Shown here: positions 1 to 5,694 of the stretch, in pieces
How the letters are laid out: every line of letters starts with the position of its first letter
How positions within the stretch are numbered: the first letter of the stretch is position 1
Source: DATBGE01 sp036558125
GTDB lineage: Bacteria; Gemmatimonadota; Gemmatimonadetes; Gemmatimonadales; GWC2-71-9
Reading direction: 5' to 3'
DNA length: 8,368 nucleotides
Assembly (NCBI GenBank): GCA_036558125.1
Contig: DATBGE010000054.1
Span: 1-8,368, forward strand
The notes under the pieces: generated by a model
Told to the model about the DNA's origin: nothing
Seen by the model: the letters and a program-made list of their open reading frames with translations, nothing else
The model's database searches: none
Position numbers and translations under genes: made by a program

Positions 1-560
1 AGAATCCGTTCCAGCTGGTACGCCAGCCGGAGCGCGATGCTGCCGAGCGACTCGATCGGCCGTTCGCTTTCGGCTTCGATGCGCGCCAGGATCGGGCGGC
101 GGGCGGCTCCTTCCAGAAGGTGAAGCAGATCTTCTCCAGCGAGATCCAGGCTGGGCTGCGGTGCACCGGCAGGAAGCAGCAGTCCGGCGACAACCCCTCC
201 CGCCGAGCCGAAGAGCAGGGTGCCTGCCTCGAGTCGCTCGGCACCGCTGGTTCCCTGCTCAACCGCTTGCGCCAGCCGCTGCTCCGCCACTGCGACGTGG
301 GCCTCAGAGAGAGTCTTTTCCGAAATGGCGCGGTGCCAGACGGTCGCCTCGCCAGGGCGGGGCCGCTCCGAGATCCAGACGCCCTTCGCACCGTGCGCGC
401 GCCGCAACCAGTCGAGCCCCGGCTCGGGCAGAAGCGAAGGATCGGTACCGGGACCTCCGATCGCCCTTCCGGAGCGCTTCAGGAAGCGAAGGAGAACCGC
501 GGCCGCAACCGCACCGCCAGCGAACCAGCCCAGATTGCCACCGGATATCGCAAGCGCCAT
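1..560 (-). CDS. Unrecognised membrane-anchored protein, possibly GAF-like (3' end off window)
   Basis: An open frame of 186 codons starts at the ATG at 560-558 and runs off the left edge without a stop. It begins MALAISGGNLGWFAGG. Residues about 9-27 are a hydrophobic, Gly/Ala-rich stretch followed by basic residues (RFLKRSGR), which looks like an N-terminal membrane anchor or signal anchor. The rest seen is soluble and amphipathic: a VWISERP-type strand near residue 61, a long helix around 84-112, a Gly-rich hydrophobic segment near 118-132, and helices to 186. This loosely resembles a GAF-type sensory domain, but no catalytic or signature motif is visible, so function is unassigned. The start codon overlaps the corA stop by one base (TGATG). 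An AAGGGG ribosome binding site lies 8 nt upstream (569-574), so it is probably translationally coupled to corA. The existence of the gene is fairly sure; the domain guess is weak. Confidence 0.72.
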   Translation of the reverse strand, partial: MALAISGGNLGWFAGGAVAAAVLLRFLKRSGRAIGGPGTDPSLLPEPGLDWLRRAHGAKGVWISERPRPGEATVWHRAISEKTLSEAHVAVAEQRLAQAVEQGTSGAERLEAGTLLFGSAGGVVAGLLLPAGAPQPSLDLAGEDLLHLLEGAARRPILARIEAESERPIESLGSIALRLAYQLERI

Positions 561-1480
561 CACAACCACCCCTTTCTCCGGAACCACACGAAGATCGCGA
601 GGGCAATGAGGATCATGAGTGCCAGGACCATGGGATAGCCCCAGGTCTTGGTGAGCTCCGGCATGTACTTGAAGTTCATGCCGTACACGCCAACCAAAAA
701 CGTTAGTGGCAGGAAGAACGCCGAGAAGATCGTGAGGACCCGCATTACCTCGTTGCCGCGGTGCGACGCGAGGGATAGTTGCATGTGAAGCAGGTTGTTC
801 ACGTCCTCGAGCAGCTCGTCGGCGTAGAAGTGCATGCTCTCCGCATTCTCCCGCAAGTCCTGAAACAGGGTCGAGCCGCGCTCCGCTCCGGTCCCCAGCC
901 GGGTCGCCGTGGAAACCATCTTCCAGAGCATGCGCTTGGCCAGCGTCACCCGCCGCTTCAGCAGGTAGATCTCCCGGAGAATCAGGGTGACTCTCTGGGT
1001 ACGGAACAACCCGGCCTCGAACTTGTCCATCTGGGTTTCCGCTTCCTCGAGTGGCTTTTCGTAGGTCTCGATCGCCGCGTTCATGATGTCGATCAGCAGA
1101 TCCGGCATCGGCTGAGCGGGCGGGTTGGGACCCGAGTACCTGGCCGACCATTCGGCCTGAAGCTTCTGCAGGTAGTCCTGGTCTTTGCGATGAATCGTGA
1201 TCAGGAACTCCGGGCCGAAGAAGATCGCCACCTTCCTGGTGAGGGCCTGCACACTCACGGCGCCCGGTCCGGCTTTCTCGTCAATGGCACGGAGGATGAC
1301 GAAGCTGGTGCCGTCATAGCGCTCGACCTTCGGCAGATGCTCCGGGTCCATGCAGTCGGCGACCGCGGTCGGGTAGAGCCCGTAGCGCCGGACGACTTCC
1401 TCGAGGTCGGCCTTGGACGGTTCGACCAGATCGAGCCAGCAGAATTTGGGGGTTTCGGTTGCGAAGATAGTGCGCAGCAT
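560..1480 (-). CDS. corA: CorA-family magnesium/divalent cation transporter
   Basis: This 306-residue protein matches the CorA family in length and layout. It has a large cytoplasmic N-terminal alpha/beta domain (residues 1 to about 245) that includes a long charged helix (about 195-245). Two C-terminal membrane helices follow, at about 248-266 and 282-300. The family signature Gly-Met-Asn is present at residues 267-269 (VYGMNF), at the end of the first membrane helix, where it forms the ion entrance of the homopentameric channel. The C-terminus is basic (RRKGWL), as expected for a cytoplasmic tail. CorA members move Mg2+ and often Co2+ or Ni2+; the sequence does not decide which. The ATG at 1480 is the natural start, though no good Shine-Dalgarno sequence precedes it. 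Only 23 bp separate it from the inverted heptad repeat. It may therefore rely on read-through from dus-larB or on a promoter within or next to that repeat. The upstream larB makes a nickel role conceivable, but this is inference only. Confidence 0.93.
   Translation of the reverse strand: MLRTIFATETPKFCWLDLVEPSKADLEEVVRRYGLYPTAVADCMDPEHLPKVERYDGTSFVILRAIDEKAGPGAVSVQALTRKVAIFFGPEFLITIHRKDQDYLQKLQAEWSARYSGPNPPAQPMPDLLIDIMNAAIETYEKPLEEAETQMDKFEAGLFRTQRVTLILREIYLLKRRVTLAKRMLWKMVSTATRLGTGAERGSTLFQDLRENAESMHFYADELLEDVNNLLHMQLSLASHRGNEVMRVLTIFSAFFLPLTFLVGVYGMNFKYMPELTKTWGYPMVLALMILIALAIFVWFRRKGWL
569..574 (-). promoter_or_regulatory. Ribosome binding site for the left-edge gene, inside corA
   Basis: AAGGGG on the minus strand lies 8 nt before the ATG at 560 and within the last codons of corA. 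It supports this start and coupling of the two genes across the TGATG overlap. Confidence 0.55.
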
Positions 1481-1503
1481 GGCTCGATTTAAAGTGCCTT
1501 TGG

Positions 1504-1562
1504 GCCATAAGCCTTAGGCCGTCAGCCAGATTGCTTAAGGCTTCTGGCCTGAGGCTTACGGC
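1504..1562. repeat. Heptad-repeat element A: inverted array of GCCNNNN units
   Basis: The left arm has GCC at 1504, 1511, 1518 and 1525 (units GCCATAA, GCCTTAG, GCCGTCA, GCCAGAT). The right arm has GGC at 1539, 1546, 1553 and 1560 (units TTAAGGC, TTCTGGC, CTGAGGC, TTACGGC). The anchors are spaced exactly 7 bp within each arm, giving four units against four with only 3 bp (1532-1534) between them. The two outer unit pairs match 6 of 7 bases each; the inner two match mainly at the GCC/GGC anchor. The rightmost unit contains the larB stop codon (TAA, 1558-1556). The element occupies most of the 75-bp larB-corA gap. A stem could form in DNA or RNA. There is no U-tract after it on the minus strand, so a standard intrinsic terminator is not supported. 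Confidence 0.8.
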
Positions 1563-2317
1563 TTGCTCCCACCCAAGATCCGATGGGCCGCCACCGCCGC
1601 GCCGAAACCGTTGTCGATGTTTACCACTGTGACCCCGGAGGCGCAGGAGTTGAGCATCGCGAGGAGGGCCGCCAATCCCCCGAACGATGCGCCGTAGCCG
1701 ACGCTGGTCGGCACCGCGATCACCGGGACCGATACCATCCCCCCCACGACACTCGGCAACGCGCCCTCCATTCCTGCCACGACGATCACCGCGTCCGCTT
1801 GAGCCAGTCGGCGGCTCTGATTCAGGAGGCGGTGAATGCCGGCGACACCGATGTCGGTGAGCCGGCCAACGCAGAGTCCGAATGCCGAGGCGGTTGCGGC
1901 GGCTTCCTCGGCCACAGGGAGATCGCTGGTTCCCGCTGAGACAATCAGCAGGTCTCCGGTGCCCGGCGAAGTTATCGCTGTGGGCGACGGGAGGAAGACG
2001 GTCCGTCCCAGCGGATTCCATTGCAGCTCGGGGAACCGGTCTTCGAGTGCCGTGGCCTGCTCCGGCGTCGCCCGGGTCCCCAGAAATCCGCCGCTGGCCG
2101 CGACCAACCGCTCGGCGATGGCCACGACCTGCTCGACGGTCTTCCCCTCGCAGAAAATGACTTCAGGATGTCCCTGCCGCAGGCTGCGATGATGATCGAG
2201 CTGGGCGAAGGGCAGTTGCTCCGTAGGAAAGTGCCGCAACCGGTCGAGTGCCGCGGCAGCATCCAGGCGCCCGGCGGCCACCTCGCCCAATAGCCGCTCG
2301 AGCTGATCGCGCGTCAC
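1556..2317 (-). CDS. larB: LarB, nickel pincer cofactor biosynthesis carboxylase/hydrolase
   Basis: This protein belongs to the LarB family. In characterised members it carboxylates the pyridinium ring of nicotinic acid adenine dinucleotide and hydrolyses the dinucleotide, the first step toward the nickel-pincer nucleotide used by lactate racemase and related enzymes. With the GTG start at 2317 it has 253 residues, normal for the family. The N-terminal part holds the conserved DHHRSLRQGHPEVIFCEGKT segment (residues 41-60). The C-terminal PurE-like domain shows SAGTSDLPVAEEA (127-139), GMEGALPSVVGGM (182-194), VPTSVGYGAS (202-211) and NSCASGVTVVNIDNGFGA (223-240). Cys225 is probably the reactive cysteine. 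The GTG overlaps the dus stop (GTGA), which implies translational coupling; an in-frame upstream ATG at 2437 lies inside dus and is less likely. The stop codon falls inside heptad element A. larC, larE and larA are not in the window. Confidence 0.92.
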   Translation of the reverse strand: MTRDQLERLLGEVAAGRLDAAAALDRLRHFPTEQLPFAQLDHHRSLRQGHPEVIFCEGKTVEQVVAIAERLVAASGGFLGTRATPEQATALEDRFPELQWNPLGRTVFLPSPTAITSPGTGDLLIVSAGTSDLPVAEEAAATASAFGLCVGRLTDIGVAGIHRLLNQSRRLAQADAVIVVAGMEGALPSVVGGMVSVPVIAVPTSVGYGASFGGLAALLAMLNSCASGVTVVNIDNGFGAAVAAHRILGGSKP

Positions 2318-3300
2318 GCCACCTGGGCGATCGGGCCGAGGTAGGACGCGAAGATCGCCTCGGCCTCGGCCATGCTTTCGACCTGGAAGAGCCGGGCGCG
2401 AAGATCGCTCGCCCCGTGCAGGCCCTTGGTATACCACCCAAAGTGCTTGCGGAATTCGATGACGGTCTTGCGGCTGTCGCCCTGGAGCCGGATCGCGAGG
2501 CGGGCGTGCTGCAGCGCCACCCGGAAGCGCTCGGCGGCGTCGGGCGCCATTGGACGGGGCTTTCCGGCCAGCAGGGCCTGGGCATCGCGGAAGAGCCAGG
2601 GATTTCCGAAGGCGCCGCGCCCGATCATGATCCCCGCGCAGCTGGTGTGCTGCCGCATGCGGAGGACATCCTCGGCCGTCTGAATGTCCCCATTGCCGAT
2701 GACGGGAATGTCGAGTGCCTCGGTCACCCGCGCGATCTCATCCCAATCGGCCCGCCCGCCGAACATCTGCGTCCGAGTGCGGGCGTGCAGGGTGAACGCG
2801 CGAGCGCCAGCGTCCTGCATCCGCAGCGCGATGCCGACCGGATCACGCAGGTCGTCATTCCAGCCACTTCGGGTTTTCACCGTCACCGGCAGGTGAGTAG
2901 CCGCGACACAGGATCGGATGATCTGCTGGACCAGATCCAAGTCGCGGAGACAGCCCGAACCGCCGTTCCGCTGCACCACCTTCTTCACTGGGCAGCCGAA
3001 ATTGATGTCCACGAATTCGGGCTTGTAGTGCTCGGTGATGAGAGCCGTGGCCTCCGCCATCGCGTGAGGATCGGCGCCATAGATCTGGATCCCGATCGGA
3101 CGCTCGCACTCCTCGAAATCCGCGCCCTCGAGGGTGCGACGAATCCGGCGCCGGATTGCCTCCGAGCTCAAGAACTCGGACAGCACCACATCGGCTCCCA
3201 TTCCGCGACAGATCTGACGGAACGGCGCCTCCGACACTCCGGCCATGGGCGCCAGGAGCAGCGGAATCCGGTGTTCGGACGAATAGGGGAACTGCTTCAT
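2314..3300 (-). CDS. dus: tRNA-dihydrouridine synthase (DusB-like)
   Basis: This FMN enzyme reduces specific uridines in tRNA to dihydrouridine. Starting at the ATG at 3300 gives 328 residues, normal for bacterial Dus. The TIM-barrel motifs appear in order: FMN-binding APMAGVSEAPFR (17-28), VDINFGCPVKKVV (97-109) with the likely catalytic Cys103, the following NGGSGCLRD (112-120), VKTRSGWND (141-149), LHARTRTQ (171-178), GNGDI (202-206) and GRGAFGNPWLF (227-237). A helical tRNA-binding domain follows, containing EFRKHFGWYTKG (282-293). The subgroup looks DusB-like, but which uridine it modifies is not clear. An upstream in-frame extension to 3411 lacks family similarity and is not used. The gene diverges from the EIIA gene, has a candidate promoter that would place transcription start at the ATG, and forms an overlapping pair with larB. 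No Shine-Dalgarno sequence is evident. Confidence 0.95.
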   Translation of the reverse strand: MKQFPYSSEHRIPLLLAPMAGVSEAPFRQICRGMGADVVLSEFLSSEAIRRRIRRTLEGADFEECERPIGIQIYGADPHAMAEATALITEHYKPEFVDINFGCPVKKVVQRNGGSGCLRDLDLVQQIIRSCVAATHLPVTVKTRSGWNDDLRDPVGIALRMQDAGARAFTLHARTRTQMFGGRADWDEIARVTEALDIPVIGNGDIQTAEDVLRMRQHTSCAGIMIGRGAFGNPWLFRDAQALLAGKPRPMAPDAAERFRVALQHARLAIRLQGDSRKTVIEFRKHFGWYTKGLHGASDLRARLFQVESMAEAEAIFASYLGPIAQVA

Positions 3301-3307
3301 GGTCAAT

Positions 3308-3336
3308 AAGATACGACAAGAACCGGGAGGGGAAAA
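3308..3336 (-). promoter_or_regulatory. Candidate promoter for dus (start-codon-proximal)
   Basis: On the minus strand, TTTTCC (3336-3331) and TATCTT (3313-3308) are separated by 17 bp, resembling -35 and -10 boxes (3 of 6 and 4 of 6 consensus bases). The -10 box ends only 7 bp before the dus ATG at 3300. Transcription would begin at or next to the start codon. This agrees with the absence of a ribosome binding site. It is a pattern match only. Confidence 0.35.
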
Positions 3337-3389
3337 GTGAGGCGCAGGAGATGGCTGTGCGAGGGGTCTTCCGGTCAGAGGCGGATGGT

Positions 3390-3419
3390 TTGACAGTTCG
3401 CCGGAGGTCAATGTAGCTT
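3390..3419 (+). promoter_or_regulatory. Candidate promoter for the EIIA gene
   Basis: A perfect TTGACA (3390-3395) is followed after 18 bp by TAGCTT (3414-3419), which keeps the T, A and final T of the -10 consensus. Transcription would start near 3426, leaving a leader of about 4 nt before the ATG at 3430. The GGAGG at 3403-3407 would then lie in the promoter spacer, outside the mRNA. The perfect -35 box is the strongest point; the -10 is weak. Confidence 0.42.
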
Positions 3420-3429
3420 GTTCGCCTCC

Positions 3430-3882
3430 ATGCGCTTACGCGAATTCTTCACCCCGGACAGCGTGCGGCTCGACCTGAGCGGCACCAGCCGGGGAGACAT
3501 CCTGAACGAGTTGGTGGACCTGCTGAAGCTCGATGAGCGCTCGGCGGCGACACTGATCAAGATCCTGGCCCGCCGCGAAGAACTGGGGTCCACCGGCGTC
3601 GGACACGGGATTGCCATACCTCACGGCCGGTCGCTGGTAGTCAACAGCGTCCGTCTGGCGTACGGCCATCACCGGGCAGGTGTCCCCTACGACGCGATCG
3701 ACGGCCTCCCGGTACACCACTTCTTCCTGATCGTCGCCCCGCCGATCGAAGTCAGCAACCAGTACCTGCCGATCCTCGGCAAGATCGCCCAGTTCGCGAA
3801 AGATCCCGATGTCCCGGAACGCCTCTCGAAGCTGCAGAGCGCGGAGGGGTTTTTTGAGATGCTGGAGGAGAAGGGAGTGTGA
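3430..3882 (+). CDS. PTS EIIA (fructose/mannitol or PtsN-type) domain protein
   Basis: This is a stand-alone EIIA domain of 150 residues, the usual size for PtsN and fructose-type EIIA proteins. It accepts phosphate from HPr or NPr on a histidine, seen here as His65 in VGHGIAIPHGR (57-67). The N-terminus MRLREFFTPDSVRLDLSG, the segment ILARREELGSTGVG (45-58) and the C-terminal ILGKIAQFAKDPDVPERL segment (115-132) follow the family pattern. No EIIB, EIIC or HPr gene is in the window, so a regulatory (PtsN-like) role is more likely than direct sugar uptake; this is inference. Two starts are possible: ATG at 3430, which gives the typical family N-terminus, or in-frame TTG at 3418, which lies 10 bp after a GGAGG. 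The ATG is preferred on family length and on the candidate promoter. It is the only plus-strand gene, divergent from dus and convergent with guaA. Its stop abuts heptad element B. Confidence 0.9.
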   Translation: MRLREFFTPDSVRLDLSGTSRGDILNELVDLLKLDERSAATLIKILARREELGSTGVGHGIAIPHGRSLVVNSVRLAYGHHRAGVPYDAIDGLPVHHFFLIVAPPIEVSNQYLPILGKIAQFAKDPDVPERLSKLQSAEGFFEMLEEKGV

Positions 3883-3967
3883 TTGATTGAAAATTGATAA
3901 TTGAAAATTGAAAATTCGCGTGAGAGCGGATTCCAATTTTCAATTTACAATTTGCAATTTGAAATTC
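3883..3967. repeat. Heptad-repeat element B: AT-rich inverted array between convergent genes
   Basis: TTG occurs at 3887, 3894, 3901 and 3908 (units TTGAAAA, TTGATAA, TTGAAAA, TTGAAAA). CAA occurs at 3934, 3941, 3948 and 3955. Spacing is exactly 7 bp in both arms. The arms are inverted, with a roughly 20-bp centre (3915-3933) that contains a small CGC/GCG stem. The innermost pairing includes a perfect 12-bp match (AATTTTCAATTT). The first TTG anchor comes 4 bp after the EIIA stop, and the array ends about 17 bp from the guaA stop at 3984. The AT content stands out sharply from the GC-rich genes on either side. It could act as a bidirectional 3'-end structure, although an A/T-only stem would be weak as a terminator. 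Confidence 0.8.
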
Positions 3968-3983
3968 CTCGACATGTTTCCCG

Positions 3984-5537
3984 TCACTCCCATTCGATGG
4001 TGGCGGGCGGCTTCGAGCTCACGTCGTACACCACCCGGTTCACCCCTTCCACTTCGTTGGCGATGCGGCTCGAGATCCGGCTCAGGACCTCGGGTGGGAA
4101 CGAGTACCAGTCGGCGGTCATGCCATCCCGACTGGTCACGGCGCGGAGAGCCACGACCTGGTCGTAGCTGCGGCCATCGCCCTGGACGCCGACTGAGCGG
4201 ATGGGCAGCAGCACCGCGAAGGCCTGCCAGATCTCCTCGTAGAGGCCAGCGGCACGGATTTCTTCGATGTAGATGTGGTCGGCGCGGCGGAGGATCTCGA
4301 GGTTAGCCTCGGTGATGTCACCAACTATCCGGATGGCGAGTCCCGGGCCGGGGAACGGATGGCGACCCACCATTTCGTCCGGCAGCCCCAACTCGCGGCC
4401 CACCTGACGCACCTCGTCCTTGAACAGCTCGCGCAGCGGCTCGATCAGCTTGAAGGGAAGCTTCTCCGGCAGACCGCCGACATTGTGATGGGTCTTGATG
4501 GTGACCGAAGGACCACCCATCGGGGACATGGATTCGATCACGTCGGGATAGAGCGTTCCCTGCACCAGATATCCGACACCCGCTCCGACCTTCTTCGCCT
4601 CCGCTTCGAAGGTGTCGATGAAGCGGTGACCGATCTTCTTGCGTTTGAGCTCGGGATCGGTGACGCCGTCGAGATCGGCGAGGAATTGCGCTCCGGCGTC
4701 CACGACTCTGAGGTCGATTCCAAGATGCCGGCGGAAGGTGTGCTCGACCTGATCCCGTTCGTGCAACCGGAGCAGGCCATGGTCCACGAAGATGCAGGTG
4801 AGCCGGTCCCCTACCGCCCGATGAACCAGCACCGCGGCGACCGACGAATCCACACCGCCGGACAGTCCGCAGATCACCCGCTCATCCGGTTTCACCAGCT
4901 CGCGAATCCGGGCAATTTCGCTGTCGATGAAGTTGCCCGGAGTCCAGTCCGGCACGCAGCCGCAGACTTCGAAGAGGAAGTTGTGCAGGATCTCTCCGCC
5001 CCGCGGCGTGTGGGCCACCTCGGGGTGAAACTGCACGCCATAAAGCGGCTTCGTGGCGTGCTCGAACCCGGCAACCGGCGCATTGACGCTCGATGCGGTG
5101 ACCCGGTAGCCCGGGGGCGCCGTGTCGACGTGGTCGCCGTGACTCATCCAGACCGGAGTCTCTTCGCCCTGGCCGAAGCCGTGGAACAGCTTTCCACCCT
5201 TGATCTCGATCATCGCCCGGCCGTATTCGCGGCGGGCCGCCCGCTCGACTTTGCCCCCCGAGAGATGGGCCAGCAGCTGCATCCCGTAACAGAGGCCCAG
5301 CACCGGCGTGCCCAACTCCAGCAGCGCCGGCTCGGCTGTGGGGACGTTGTCTCCATAGACCGAGTTGGGTCCACCCGAGAGGATGATTCCCTTCGGCTTC
5401 CACTCCCGGATCCAGTCAACCGAGCGAGACGGCGGATGGATCTCGCAGTACACCCGCGCCTCCCGCACCCTTCGCGCGATGAGCTGGGTGTACTGGGAAC
5501 CGAAGTCGATGATCAGAATGCCGGCGTGGTGGGTCAT
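3984..5537 (-). CDS. guaA: GMP synthase (glutamine-hydrolysing)
   Basis: GuaA converts XMP to GMP using ATP and ammonia from glutamine, the last step of guanine nucleotide synthesis. The protein has 517 residues from the ATG at 5537, close to the family norm. The N-terminal class I glutamine amidotransferase domain (about 7-195) starts ILIIDFGSQYTQLIARRVRE. It has the nucleophile Cys83 in GLCYGMQ and the His171/Glu173 pair in FHPE. The ATP-pyrophosphatase domain carries the P-loop SGGVDSS (226-232), FVDHGLLR (250-257) and QGTLYPDVIES (326-336). The C-terminal dimerisation domain has RHPFPGPGL (392-400) and the canonical ending SSKPPATIEWE. All catalytic residues are intact. A TTG three codons upstream (5546) is an alternative start. 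Heptad element C lies only about 15 bp upstream, and a run of five T on the minus strand (5549-5545) sits between it and the start. This suggests possible leader control. Confidence 0.98.
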   Translation of the reverse strand: MTHHAGILIIDFGSQYTQLIARRVREARVYCEIHPPSRSVDWIREWKPKGIILSGGPNSVYGDNVPTAEPALLELGTPVLGLCYGMQLLAHLSGGKVERAARREYGRAMIEIKGGKLFHGFGQGEETPVWMSHGDHVDTAPPGYRVTASSVNAPVAGFEHATKPLYGVQFHPEVAHTPRGGEILHNFLFEVCGCVPDWTPGNFIDSEIARIRELVKPDERVICGLSGGVDSSVAAVLVHRAVGDRLTCIFVDHGLLRLHERDQVEHTFRRHLGIDLRVVDAGAQFLADLDGVTDPELKRKKIGHRFIDTFEAEAKKVGAGVGYLVQGTLYPDVIESMSPMGGPSVTIKTHHNVGGLPEKLPFKLIEPLRELFKDEVRQVGRELGLPDEMVGRHPFPGPGLAIRIVGDITEANLEILRRADHIYIEEIRAAGLYEEIWQAFAVLLPIRSVGVQGDGRSYDQVVALRAVTSRDGMTADWYSFPPEVLSRISSRIANEVEGVNRVVYDVSSKPPATIEWE

Positions 5538-5552
5538 GGAGTCCAAAAAGAA

Positions 5553-5689
5553 GTACCTAGTACCTAGTACCTAGTACTGAGTACGACATAGGTGAGATTT
5601 CAAGAGCCAGTGTTGTTTGCTTATCATGCAGGCAGCAACCAGAAATTCTCGACGCCGCCACTAGGTACTAGGTACTAGGTACTCGGTAC
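5553..5689. repeat. Heptad-repeat element C: inverted GTACCTA arrays around a 74-bp core
   Basis: The left arm has GTAC at 5553, 5560, 5567, 5574 and 5581 (three perfect GTACCTA units, then GTACTGA and GTACGAC). The right arm has GTAC at 5665, 5672, 5679 and 5686 (three TAGGTAC units and TCGGTAC). All spacings are exactly 7 bp. Aligned as an inverted repeat, the outer 28 bases match at 25 positions, and the flanking AA outside both arms also matches. The degenerate units lie toward the inside of the left arm and at the outer end of the right arm. The right arm ends 5 bp from the lysA stop, and the left arm begins about 15 bp from the guaA start. Because GTAC is itself palindromic, each arm can also form small local hairpins. 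Confidence 0.85.
5588..5661. other. Unique core of heptad element C
   Basis: These 74 bp lie between the two GTACCTA arms and are not heptad-like. A modest internal stem can be drawn between 5612-5620 and 5632-5639 (GTTGTTTGC with GCAGCAAC, one bulge and one wobble), with an 11-nt loop. Any separate guaA promoter would have to lie here or in the arms. No convincing -35/-10 pair was found on the minus strand. TTGAAA (5603-5598) is the best -35-like hexamer but lacks a good -10 partner. Confidence 0.4.
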
Positions 5690-5694
5690 TTTGT

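Noticed and set aside
2317..2437. Upstream extension of larB to the ATG at 2437
   Set aside because: The extra 40 residues lie entirely within dus, are Arg/Gly/Pro-rich and unlike LarB N-termini. The GTG at 2317 gives normal family length and a GTGA overlap.
2248..3309. Long open frame on the plus strand opposite dus (353 codons)
   Set aside because: It mirrors a well-conserved enzyme on the other strand, has no recognisable domain, and is the kind of antisense frame expected in GC-rich DNA.
3301..3411. Upstream extension of dus to 3411
   Set aside because: The extra residues have no family similarity and would overlap the divergent promoter region. The ATG at 3300 fits the Dus N-terminus.
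4275..5567. Long open frame on the plus strand opposite guaA (430 codons)
   Set aside because: It is antisense to an intact, complete guaA, has no family-like motif, and ends in the heptad repeat. It is a shadow of GC-rich codon use.
5571..5627. Possible 18-residue minus-strand leader peptide (ATG at 5627, TAG in the GTACCTA arm) upstream of guaA
   Set aside because: No ribosome binding site and no informative residue composition. An open frame of this size is expected by chance.
1504..5689. The heptad arrays as a CRISPR array
   Set aside because: Units are 7 bp with no spacers of constant length, arms are inverted, and no cas genes are present.
5553..5689. Element C as an insertion sequence or MITE with terminal inverted repeats
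   Set aside because: There is no transposase and no clear target-site duplication, and the arms are tandem 7-bp units rather than ordinary terminal repeats. A small non-autonomous element cannot be fully excluded.
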